Source: Sphingomonadales bacterium 28-55-16 (lineage in GTDB: Bacteria; Pseudomonadota; Alphaproteobacteria; Sphingomonadales; Sphingomonadaceae). From it: a stretch of 64,000 nucleotides of DNA. The position numbers and the translations under genes were made by a program. The notes below the pieces were generated by a model that saw only the letters and a program-made list of their open reading frames with translations, was not told the origin of the DNA and made no database searches. The stretch lies in the NCBI GenBank assembly GCA_002278855.1, contig NCGG01000001.1, positions 211,394 through 275,393 of the forward strand, given 5' to 3'. Positions 36,960 to 44,331 of the stretch are shown here, piece by piece; the first letter of the stretch is position 1; each line of letters starts with the position of its first letter.

Positions 36960-37901
36960 ATGAAGCCGATACAAAACCGTATGACTGACCTGCTGGGTGT
37001 CGAATATCCTATAATTCAGGCGCCGATGGGTTGGATCGCGCGCGCGCAACTTGCGTCGGCCGTTTCCAATGCGGGCGGCCTTGGTATCATCGAAACATCA
37101 TCGGGCCAGTTAGATGAAGTGCGCGCTGAAATCATCAAGATGCGCGAGCTGACCGACAAGCCGTTCGGCGTGAACATTGCGCAAGCCTTTGTGCGGGATC
37201 CGGGTATTGTGGATTTTGTGGTCGACCAAGGCATCAAATTTGTGACCACGTCAGCGGGTGATCCTAACAAATATTGCGGTCCGCTAAAGGCCGCTGGCCT
37301 TACCGTATTCCATGTTGTGCCGACACTTGCTGGCGCATTAAAAGCTATCGACGCGGGCGTAGATGGCCTTGTTGTCGAAGGCGGTGAGGGGGGCGGTTTC
37401 AAAAACCCCAAGGATGTGGCGTTGATGGTTTTGCTGCCGCTTGTCCGGAGTAAAGTCGATGTGCCCATCATAGCTGCTGGCGGTGTCGTTTGTGGAAGGA
37501 CAATGGCTGCGGCGTTCGCGCTTGGCGCTGAGGCGGTGCAGATGGGGACACGCATGGTTAGCGCGGCGGAATCGCCGGTGCATCAGAACTGGAAAGATGC
37601 CATCATTAACGCGAAAGAAACCGACACGCTGTTTCTAAATCGCCACGGTCCCGGTCCAGCATTGCGTGCACTGCGCACGGAACGGACAACGAAGTTGGAC
37701 ATGGAGCCTTCCGACAATATCATGGGCGAAATGCGCGGCGTGCTTGACCTGTATTTCGGCGGCGACATGGAGGCGGCGATCGCGCTTTCTGGGCAAGTTG
37801 CCGGACGCATTGATACTGTGAAACCAGCCAAGCAGATCATCGACGAAGTGATGGACGAGTTTTATGCTGTCATGAACGATTTGCGGCAAGACTATCTTTA
37901 G
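36960..37901 (+). CDS. Nitronate monooxygenase / 2-nitropropane dioxygenase family
   Basis: A 313-residue FMN-dependent TIM barrel. Signatures: GVEYPIIQAPMGWIA, SNAGGLGIIETSSG, and GVDGLVVEGGEGGGF. VPIIAAGGVVCGRTMAAAFALGAEAVQMGTRMV is the phosphate-binding region. It would oxidise alkyl nitronates; related members act on unsaturated acyl chains, so the true substrate is open. GGAAG with 5-nt spacing selects ATG 36960. It ends 8 bp before the next gene. Confidence 0.88.
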   Translation: MKPIQNRMTDLLGVEYPIIQAPMGWIARAQLASAVSNAGGLGIIETSSGQLDEVRAEIIKMRELTDKPFGVNIAQAFVRDPGIVDFVVDQGIKFVTTSAGDPNKYCGPLKAAGLTVFHVVPTLAGALKAIDAGVDGLVVEGGEGGGFKNPKDVALMVLLPLVRSKVDVPIIAAGGVVCGRTMAAAFALGAEAVQMGTRMVSAAESPVHQNWKDAIINAKETDTLFLNRHGPGPALRALRTERTTKLDMEPSDNIMGEMRGVLDLYFGGDMEAAIALSGQVAGRIDTVKPAKQIIDEVMDEFYAVMNDLRQDYL

Positions 37902-37909
37902 GAGCTGAT

Positions 37910-38305
37910 TTGGACCCTGTCCTTGAAGCCTTTTTGAGTGATCCAGCGGCAGATGTTGCGGCGTTGCATGATGTTGCACGCATTAAAGAGATATTGGAAC
38001 AATGTGGTCGTGAAGGCCGCGCGATTAGCTATTCTGAGCTTTTGTTGAACCTCGGATTTCGTTTTACGCGGCCCAAAATGCGGGCAGTGTGCAAAACGCT
38101 CGATAAAATTGACCAGATGACGCTGGAAGAAGGCGCGCCTGCGCTTGCGGTGCTGGTGGTGCGCGAAGGCGACGGCTTGCCTGGGCAAGGATGGTGGACC
38201 GGGCGGACAGATTATCAGGGTGAATGGATTGGTCCGCAAGCCCATGCCCATATCCGTAAGTTGCAGGCCGCCGTATTTGCTTATTGGCAAGAACAGCCAC
38301 TTTGA
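37910..38305 (+). CDS. Conserved hypothetical protein (TTG start)
   Basis: A 131-residue soluble protein that I do not recognise. The middle reads ISYSELLLNLGFRFTRPKMRAVCKTL and looks like a winged-helix module, followed by PALAVLVVREGDGLPGQGWW. A textbook AGGAG site with 5-nt spacing points to TTG 37910 as start, 8 bp after the nitronate monooxygenase stop. The rare start codon probably sets low expression. Confidence 0.75.
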   Translation: MDPVLEAFLSDPAADVAALHDVARIKEILEQCGREGRAISYSELLLNLGFRFTRPKMRAVCKTLDKIDQMTLEEGAPALAVLVVREGDGLPGQGWWTGRTDYQGEWIGPQAHAHIRKLQAAVFAYWQEQPL

Positions 38306-38334
38306 ATGTACACTAATCTAGGACGGGTAAATTA

Positions 38335-39150
38335 ATGCAGCAGGCAAACGATTTTTTGGATGAAAGCATAGCCCTTGATGGGCTTCTTGAACCTTTGGCC
38401 GAGGGCGATTTTGACATACCGACCCAGTTTAAGGGCTGGACGATCAACAACATTATGCGGCACTTGCACGTATGGAACATCGCGGTCGACCTGTCCTTGC
38501 GTGACGAGGCGGCCTTTGGTGCGTTTGTTGCCGCAATGATGGCGGGTGTCCGCGGCGGTAAGTTGCCAGAGTTTGAAGCATCGTATCTCGATGGTCTCTC
38601 CGGCCATGCATTGCGTAAGGCCTGGATGGAACGGGCCAAGACAACTGCGGCGGCATTTGCCGAAGCCGATCCGAAGCTTCGCCTCAAATGGGTTGGCCCC
38701 GAAATGAGCGCAATGAGCTCGATCACCGCGCGACTGATGGAAACTTGGGCACATGCACAGGCTATATATGATGCCCTTGGCGTGGAGCGGCGCGATACTG
38801 ACCGGATCGGCAACATCGTCCGTCTGGGCGTTATCACTTGGGGCTTTACGTGGAAGAACCGACGCATGGAGCCGCCCGGCCCGATGCCGCAGCTGCGCTT
38901 ACTGGCACCGTCGGGTGCGATTTGGGAATATGGCGAGCCATCGGACAGCGGCACGATTTCTGGCAGTGCGACCGCCTTCTGTCAGGTCGTGACGCAATGC
39001 CGCCACGTCGCGGACACATCACTTGAAGTTATGGGCGACGTTGCGCAGCAGTGGATGACAGTAGCACAATGCTTTGCAGGGCCACCGCAGGATCCACCAG
39101 CACAAGGCACACGGCATCGCGCAGCGCCGCCATTCAAGCCGCAACGATGA
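38335..39150 (+). CDS. TIGR03084-type DinB/maleylpyruvate isomerase-like protein
   Basis: A 271-residue four-helix protein of the DinB/MDMPI fold, of the group annotated as TIGR03084 metal-binding protein. The metal histidines are likely in IMRHLHVWN and in METWAHAQAIYDALG. The C-terminal half contains the WEYG and VVTQCRHVADTSLEV blocks. The normal family end is near AQCFAGPPQDPPAQGTR. The last residues (RHRAAPPFKPQR) run into a fragment of another gene and are probably not ancestral. Confidence 0.75.
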   Translation: MQQANDFLDESIALDGLLEPLAEGDFDIPTQFKGWTINNIMRHLHVWNIAVDLSLRDEAAFGAFVAAMMAGVRGGKLPEFEASYLDGLSGHALRKAWMERAKTTAAAFAEADPKLRLKWVGPEMSAMSSITARLMETWAHAQAIYDALGVERRDTDRIGNIVRLGVITWGFTWKNRRMEPPGPMPQLRLLAPSGAIWEYGEPSDSGTISGSATAFCQVVTQCRHVADTSLEVMGDVAQQWMTVAQCFAGPPQDPPAQGTRHRAAPPFKPQR

Positions 39151-39311
39151 ACGCTGCGACGCTTTTGGGCGTCGAGAAGCACGTCGGATCGCTCGAGCCT
39201 GGCAAAGCAGCCGATTTCATAGCGGTGGCGGGTGATCCGACAGCGGACATCACGACATTAAAATCCGTGCATTTTGTCATGAAGGATGGGCGGGTCTTCA
39301 AGGTAGAATGA
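39126..39311 (+). pseudogene. C-terminal remnant of an amidohydrolase
   Basis: The last 60 or so codons of an imidazolonepropionase-like amidohydrolase survive: AIQAATMNAATLLGVEKHVG, then SLEPGKAADFIAVAGDPTADI and FVMKDGRVFKVE at the stop. All N-terminal metal motifs are gone. The fragment overlaps the end of the TIGR03084 gene in another frame, so a deletion seems to have joined the two. It ends 14 bp inside the convergent DUF2855 gene. Confidence 0.85.
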
Positions 39312-40386
39312 TAATGCCCTTTTGCGGGTCGGTATGGCCTTGCAGCGTCTCCACAAAGGCTGTTGCGGCGTATTGAAGGCCGCTGTGTTCTTGTATCTCG
39401 ACAATGCCGTGCGCCGCGGCAAGGAAGCTTTTCCAGCTGCGGCCGACAGCTTCGCCAAAACCTTTCGGTCCCAATTCTTGGATCGTTGCGACGGCATGGT
39501 CGGGGGCGAAGAATAATATTGGCTTTGGCCCCGGCATTTCGCTGCCACTTGCGCCGGCACTATTTGGTCCACGTGCGCCAACATGGGTAGCCCCGACAAG
39601 GCAGCTATATTTAAGCTGGTTGGCCAGCGTTTCGTGGATGGCGCGCAGCAAAGCAGAGTTGCCTGCGAAATCGACGCAAACAGACGCGCTTTGGGGCAGG
39701 GCACTGACGTCGTCATAGGCCAAGACGCGATCATATAGTCCCGTGCTCTGCACGAAATCTACATTGCCTTTGGATGTCAGGCCAATGCGCGTGATGTCTG
39801 GCGACAGGTCTTTCGCCACGCTCGCAAGTCCCATTGCGGTTTTGGATGATGCGCTGGTGATGACCAGATTTTGCGCGCCGAACCAGCGTTCGCGGCGGAG
39901 CATCGCCTCAATAAGGAAGCCAGTCTTGAACAAAGGCCCGAACAGCATCCGCTCTGCCTCTTTGGCGGGATCATGTTCGGGGTCGGCGGCAAGGCGGCTA
40001 TACTGATTGTATATCGGGCTCATCGGTTGCCGGTGTGCCGCCATATCCGTGAAGCCACTTTGGCTCACTTTGCCCGGTGTGACATCGAGATGTGTTCCCA
40101 TGGGTAGATAGCCATAAACACGTTCGCCGGCGGCGATGTCCGGGTGGCGTGATTGTTCGACAACTGCGTGCCCCCACATCGGCACAATGCCAAAATCGCC
40201 TTCTGCTGGAAAGAAATTCCAATACCCAAACATGTCGCCGATGACGGCGTAGGTTATGTTGTTTGCCGTGACGGAAAAGCTTTCGATACGCAAACGGGCA
40301 GCGCCCTCGCTTAACGTCGGCATTGGCGCCTCATGGACATGCGTTTGCGTCAAAGCCTGTTTATGTACCCAGATAGTCGATGCCAT
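39298..40386 (-). CDS. DUF2855 family protein
   Basis: A 362-residue protein resembling medium-chain oxidoreductases without a catalytic zinc set: IESFSVTANNITYAVIGDMFGYWNFFP near the N-terminus, a nucleotide-like segment LVITSASSKTAMGLASVAK, and VCVDFAGNSALLRAIHE. That order is typical of DUF2855. GGAGG with 7-nt spacing precedes the ATG at 40386. No function is established. It is convergent with the amidohydrolase remnant and divergent from ribB. Confidence 0.85.
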   Translation of the reverse strand: MASTIWVHKQALTQTHVHEAPMPTLSEGAARLRIESFSVTANNITYAVIGDMFGYWNFFPAEGDFGIVPMWGHAVVEQSRHPDIAAGERVYGYLPMGTHLDVTPGKVSQSGFTDMAAHRQPMSPIYNQYSRLAADPEHDPAKEAERMLFGPLFKTGFLIEAMLRRERWFGAQNLVITSASSKTAMGLASVAKDLSPDITRIGLTSKGNVDFVQSTGLYDRVLAYDDVSALPQSASVCVDFAGNSALLRAIHETLANQLKYSCLVGATHVGARGPNSAGASGSEMPGPKPILFFAPDHAVATIQELGPKGFGEAVGRSWKSFLAAAHGIVEIQEHSGLQYAATAFVETLQGHTDPQKGIIILP

Positions 40387-40464
40387 GATTGGTCCTCCAG
40401 ACCTTGGCTTAACGGCGTCCTGATGTGCTTTCAATGGCGGACGTGATTATAGTTTGCGCGCGTT

Positions 40465-40494
40465 GATGTGATTTGCATCTTTGACAATCACATC
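40465..40494. promoter_or_regulatory. Inverted repeat over the ribB promoter
   Basis: GATGTGATT (40465-40473) and AATCACATC (40486-40494) form a perfect 9-bp inverted repeat with a 12-base spacer. The right arm overlaps a TTGACA -35 box. The gene downstream encodes a protein with its own HTH domain, so an autoregulatory operator is plausible. Confidence 0.55.
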
Positions 40495-40509
40495 AGAATG
40501 TGAAAATAG
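40481..40509 (+). promoter_or_regulatory. Sigma-70-like promoter of ribB, possibly leaderless
   Basis: TTGACA (40481-40486), a 17-base spacer, then AAATAG (40504-40509) as a weak -10. Transcription would begin near 40516, at the ATG itself (40517), and no ribosome site is visible. The mRNA may therefore be leaderless. Confidence 0.45.
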
Positions 40510-40516
40510 ACGAATC

Positions 40517-41818
40517 ATGAGCATTCAACTGATCACTAAACTTCGCAGCCTCGTCAACGAAGGCGGCCTTTCACGGTCTGGCCTTGCACGTGCGGCGGGC
40601 CTACATGCCAACACTTTGCGCGATTTGGACGAGCCGGGCTGGAACCCGACTGCAGAAACGCTGCGTAAGCTGGAAAGCTACTTATTTTCCAATGATGACA
40701 CGCCTGCACTCGTTCCAATCGAGGAAATCATCGAGGAAGCGCGCAATGGCCGCATGTATATTCTTGTTGATGATGAAGATCGCGAGAATGAAGGTGATCT
40801 TATCATTCCAGCGCAAATGGCGACGCCAGATGCGATCAATTTCATGGCGACACATGGTCGCGGCCTCATCTGCCTGTCGATGACCAAGGCACGATGTGAG
40901 CAGCTTGGCCTGACACCAATGGCACGCGAGAACCGCGAGAGCATGCAGACAGCCTTCACAGTGTCCATAGAAGCCCGTGAGGGCGTCACGACAGGAATTA
41001 GTGCAGCTGATAGGGCGCGCACCATTTCAGTCGCTGTGGATGCTTCTATGGGGCCTGACGACATTGTTTCGCCGGGACATGTCTTTCCGCTCACGGCTCG
41101 TGATGGCGGCGTGTTGGTTCGCGCCGGACACACTGAGGCTGCTGTCGACATCAGCCGGCTTGCAGGGCTCAATCCTTCCGGCGTGATCTGCGAGATCATG
41201 AAGGATGATGGCACAATGGCACGGATGGACGACCTTGTCGCGTTCGCCCGTATGCACAATCTGAAAATGGGCACGATCCGCGACCTTATCGCCTATCGCC
41301 GAAAGAATGACCATCTGGTCGAAAAGCGGGCTGAGATGAAGTTCAACAGCCGCTGGGGTGGCGATTGGACGGCCATGACCTTCTACAACAAGGCCACAGG
41401 CGACGAGACCATTGCGTTGCTAAAGGGACGCATTGATCCTGACAAACCAACGCTCGTGCGCATGCATACCATGTCGATGTTCGTTGATGTGTTTGGTGAG
41501 GAAAGTGAACGTTCGGGTCTGCTGTCGCGATCAATGGACGCGATCGCTGCCGAAGGTACCGGGGTTATTGTCGTCATTAACAAGCCGATGAAGGGCGTTG
41601 TCTCGCGCTTCATGCAGTTGCGCGCGGAAGGCAAGCAAGCGGGCGCGCCGGAGATTGAAGAGCTGCGCGATTATGGCGGCGGCGCGCAAATCTTGACCGA
41701 ACTGGGTGTGCAGGACATGATATTGCTAACCAACACACATCACACGTTGGTCGGGCTTGAAGGCTATGGCCTTTCCATTGTAGGCGAACGGCCTATTCCC
41801 GGAACCGGAGGCGAGTAA
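40517..41818 (+). CDS. ribB: HTH - DHBP synthase (RibB) - RibA-like fusion
   Basis: A 433-residue protein in three parts. Residues 1-70 look like a Cro/C1-type HTH ([22 protein letters not shown], then [14 protein letters not shown]). Residues about 75-275 are 3,4-dihydroxy-2-butanone 4-phosphate synthase, with [31 protein letters not shown] and [11 protein letters not shown]. The rest resembles GTP cyclohydrolase II, but lacks the zinc cysteines ([17 protein letters not shown] replaces the usual Cys-containing stretch), so this half is probably inactive. The enzyme makes the four-carbon riboflavin precursor from ribulose 5-phosphate. Overlaps ribH by TAATG. Confidence 0.93.
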   Translation: MSIQLITKLRSLVNEGGLSRSGLARAAGLHANTLRDLDEPGWNPTAETLRKLESYLFSNDDTPALVPIEEIIEEARNGRMYILVDDEDRENEGDLIIPAQMATPDAINFMATHGRGLICLSMTKARCEQLGLTPMARENRESMQTAFTVSIEAREGVTTGISAADRARTISVAVDASMGPDDIVSPGHVFPLTARDGGVLVRAGHTEAAVDISRLAGLNPSGVICEIMKDDGTMARMDDLVAFARMHNLKMGTIRDLIAYRRKNDHLVEKRAEMKFNSRWGGDWTAMTFYNKATGDETIALLKGRIDPDKPTLVRMHTMSMFVDVFGEESERSGLLSRSMDAIAAEGTGVIVVINKPMKGVVSRFMQLRAEGKQAGAPEIEELRDYGGGAQILTELGVQDMILLTNTHHTLVGLEGYGLSIVGERPIPGTGGE

Positions 41819-42237
41819 TGGCAAAATTCCTAATAGTTGAAGCGCGGTTTTATGACCATCTCAACGACATGCTCGTTGCCGGCGCTAAGGCTGCATTGAA
41901 GGCCAAGGGGCACGAGGTTGAGGTTATCACTGTGCCCGGCGCGCTTGAAATACCGGGTACCATTGCGATGGCTGCAGAGGCGCAAATCTATGACGGATTT
42001 GTCGCCATTGGCGTTGTCATTCGCGGTGAAACTTACCATTTCGAGATTGTTGCAGGCGAAAGCGCGCGGGGTATCATGGCCTTGACGATGGATGGAATCG
42101 CTATCGGCAACGGCATCTTGACCGTCGAAAACGAGGCACAGGCTATTGTGCGCGCAGACCCCAAACAAAAGGACAAGGGTGGCGAGGCGGCCATTGCGGC
42201 GATGGCCTTGCTAAATCTGCAAAATCGTTTCAACTGA
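41818..42237 (+). CDS. ribH: 6,7-dimethyl-8-ribityllumazine synthase
   Basis: A 139-residue lumazine synthase that joins the RibB product with the pyrimidine intermediate, the penultimate step of riboflavin synthesis. Motifs: [32 protein letters not shown] and [23 protein letters not shown]. The catalytic histidine lies in the TYHFE context. It starts in the stop codon of ribB (TAATG). No ribE or ribD lies near. Confidence 0.96.
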   Translation: MAKFLIVEARFYDHLNDMLVAGAKAALKAKGHEVEVITVPGALEIPGTIAMAAEAQIYDGFVAIGVVIRGETYHFEIVAGESARGIMALTMDGIAIGNGILTVENEAQAIVRADPKQKDKGGEAAIAAMALLNLQNRFN

Positions 42238-42241
42238 AACG

Positions 42242-43843
42242 ATGAGCGCACCAACCTTATCGAGCCAGATCCAACCCGACGCCGAAGCGTTTAAGGCGCG
42301 CAGTGCCCACAACCGGGCGCTGCGCGATGAACTTTGGGCTAAAGTCGCCGAAGCCGCGTTAGGCGGTAATGAGAAGTCGCGTGAGCGGCACACCTCGCGT
42401 GGCAAATTGCTGCCGCGTGAGCGCGTCGAACGCCTGCTGGATAGCGGTTCGCCTTTCCTAGAAATCGGCCAGCTTGCAGCATGCGACCTGTATGATGGCG
42501 ACATTCCCGGTGCGGGCCTGATCACGGGTATTGGCCGTGTTTCTGGTCGCCAGTGCATGATTGTATGCAATGACGCGACGGTAAAGGGCGGTACTTACTA
42601 CCCCATGACCGTCAAAAAGCATCTGCGCGCGCAAGAAATTGCAGAGGCCAACCGCCTGCCGTGCATCTATCTGGTCGACAGCGGCGGCGCGAACTTGCCA
42701 CATCAGGACGAGGTTTTTCCTGACCGCGACCATTTCGGGCGTATCTTCTTCAATCAAGCGAATATGAGCGCAAAGGGCATTCCCCAAATCGCCTGCGTCA
42801 TGGGCAGCTGTACCGCAGGCGGCGCTTATGTCCCTGCCATGTCGGACGAAAGCGTGATTGTCCGCAATCAAGGCACTATCTTTCTTGCTGGCCCGCCATT
42901 GGTCAAGGCCGCAACGGGCGAGGAAATCAGCGCCGAGGATCTGGGCGGCGGCGACTTGCATGGCCGCAAATCGGGCGTGGTCGACCATATTGCCGAAAAT
43001 GACGAACATGCCCTGACCATCGTGCGTGATATCATCAGCCATTTGGGACCGATCCACAAGCCAGACATTGACCTCAAAGAAGCATGTCCGCCAAGGTTTG
43101 ATACCGAAGAGCTTTACGGCGTCATCCCTGACGACGTCCGTGCACCTTATGACGTGCATGAAGTTATTGCGCGGCTCGTAGACGGCAGCGAGTTTCATGA
43201 GTTCAAGGCGCTGTACGGCACCACTTTGGTCTGTGGCTTTGCACATATTTGGGGGATGCCCGTCGCGATCCTTGCCAATAATGGGGTGTTATTCTCCGAA
43301 AGCGCTGTCAAAGGCGCGCATTTCATCGAACTTGCCTGCCAGCGGCGCATTCCGTTGCTGTTCCTGCAGAATATCAACGGCTTCATGGTCGGCGGCAAAT
43401 ATGAAGCCGAAGGTATTGCCAAGCATGGTGCGAAACTCGTCACTGCTGTTGCCACGGCGAGCGTACCCAAGATCACCGTGCTCATCGGCGGGAGCTTTGG
43501 CGCGGGCAACTACGGCATGTGTGGGCGCGCTTATTCCCCACGTTTCCTGTTCACTTGGCCTAATGCACGGATTTCGGTGATGGGCGGAGAACAAGCGGCC
43601 TCCGTGCTCGCCACAGTTCACCGCGATGCCGAGAAATGGACCCCCGAACAGGCCGAAGAATTCAAAGCGCCGATCCGGCAAAAATATGAAGATGAAGGCA
43701 ATCCTTATTACGCGACGTCGCGATTATGGGATGACGGCATCATCGACCCGGCACAGACGAGGGATGTGCTTGGCCTAGCATTTGCAGCCGCACTCAACGC
43801 GCCCGTCGAGGAGGCGCCCCGCTTCGGGGTGTTCCGGATGTGA
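42242..43843 (+). CDS. mccB: Methylcrotonyl-CoA carboxylase-type carboxyltransferase beta subunit
   Basis: A 533-residue carboxyltransferase of the acyl-CoA carboxylase family. [46 protein letters not shown] and [15 protein letters not shown] are typical of methylcrotonyl (or geranyl) CoA carboxylase rather than propionyl-CoA carboxylase. It transfers carboxyl from biotin to the unsaturated acyl-CoA in leucine breakdown. The biotin subunit gene follows, separated by a 0.5-kb DUF559 unit whose GTG start overlaps this stop (GTGA). Confidence 0.9.
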   Translation: MSAPTLSSQIQPDAEAFKARSAHNRALRDELWAKVAEAALGGNEKSRERHTSRGKLLPRERVERLLDSGSPFLEIGQLAACDLYDGDIPGAGLITGIGRVSGRQCMIVCNDATVKGGTYYPMTVKKHLRAQEIAEANRLPCIYLVDSGGANLPHQDEVFPDRDHFGRIFFNQANMSAKGIPQIACVMGSCTAGGAYVPAMSDESVIVRNQGTIFLAGPPLVKAATGEEISAEDLGGGDLHGRKSGVVDHIAENDEHALTIVRDIISHLGPIHKPDIDLKEACPPRFDTEELYGVIPDDVRAPYDVHEVIARLVDGSEFHEFKALYGTTLVCGFAHIWGMPVAILANNGVLFSESAVKGAHFIELACQRRIPLLFLQNINGFMVGGKYEAEGIAKHGAKLVTAVATASVPKITVLIGGSFGAGNYGMCGRAYSPRFLFTWPNARISVMGGEQAASVLATVHRDAEKWTPEQAEEFKAPIRQKYEDEGNPYYATSRLWDDGIIDPAQTRDVLGLAFAAALNAPVEEAPRFGVFRM

Positions 43844-44331
43844 GCGAGCACCAAACACCTCCCCGTAGCGGGGAGGGGGACCATCCGAAGGATGGTGGAG
43901 GGGTGCTATCCGCATCTTCCAAAGCTTTTGCCGTTGCAAAGCGCGAGCGTCGATCAGGTAACCTGCCTGAGGTTTTGATTTGGCGAGAGTTACGTAGGCG
44001 CCCTGGTGGTTATAAGTTTCGTCGCCAGCATCCATTGAGTGACGTCGTTATCGATTTTGCTTGCCTTGAATGTCGGCTTGCCATCGAAATCGATGGCCAA
44101 GCACATAGTGCGGGTAACAGACCAGAGAGGGATGCCGAGCGCGACGTTTATCTTCAGGCGCGCGGATTTAGTATCTTACGCTTGCCCGCTGCTTACGTCC
44201 TTCAAAGTCTTGAAGATGCCATTGCGACAATTGTCACCGCTTGCGTTGAACGCCAACCCCTCCACCACCAGCCCTTGGCTGGCGGTCCCCCTCCCCGGTC
44301 CGGGGAGGTGTTTGAAAGCTCAAGCCAATGA
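43840..44331 (+). CDS. DUF559 (Vsr-like) nuclease inside the mcc operon
   Basis: A 163-residue protein whose core (about 28-140) is a DUF559 domain, related to very-short-patch-repair endonucleases of the PD-(D/E)XK fold. Core motifs: [37 protein letters not shown] (acidic Asp), [10 protein letters not shown] (the ExD pair) and [20 protein letters not shown]. Both tails are encoded by the flanking inverted repeats. The GTG start overlaps the mccB stop and the TGA overlaps the mccA ATG, so coupling is kept. It has no role in carboxylation that I can see; it looks inserted. Nuclease activity is inferred. Confidence 0.85.
   Translation: MSEHQTPPRSGEGDHPKDGGGVLSASSKAFAVAKRERRSGNLPEVLIWRELRRRPGGYKFRRQHPLSDVVIDFACLECRLAIEIDGQAHSAGNRPERDAERDVYLQARGFSILRLPAAYVLQSLEDAIATIVTACVERQPLHHQPLAGGPPPRSGEVFESSSQ
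43853..43904 (+). repeat. Left inverted repeat of the DUF559 unit
   Basis: A 52-base repeat with two internal hairpins: CTCCCCG/CGGGGAG around TA(G), and ATCC/GGAT around GAA. Its outer 30 bases (43853-43882) match the reverse complement of 44284-44313 at 28 of 30 positions, and its inner 11 bases (GGTGGAGGGGT) match exactly. The second hairpin differs from its partner but keeps pairing. It codes the N-terminal tail of the DUF559 protein ([17 protein letters not shown]). Confidence 0.9.
44256..44313 (-). repeat. Right inverted repeat of the DUF559 unit
   Basis: A 58-base repeat, inverted relative to the left copy. Internal hairpins are CTCCCCG/CGGGGAG around GTC context and CAGCC/GGCTG around a short loop. 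It codes the C-terminal tail ([17 protein letters not shown]). Compared with the left copy the outer and inner blocks are conserved while the middle stem has changed sequence but still pairs. Confidence 0.9.

Noticed and set aside
40387..40516. FMN riboswitch ahead of ribB
   Set aside because: The region is too short and lacks the AGGGGCGGGGYG and other RFN motifs.
43853..44313. The paired repeats as a CRISPR or a rho-independent terminator
   Set aside because: Only two inverted copies exist with a gene between, and there is no U-run; they are also translated.
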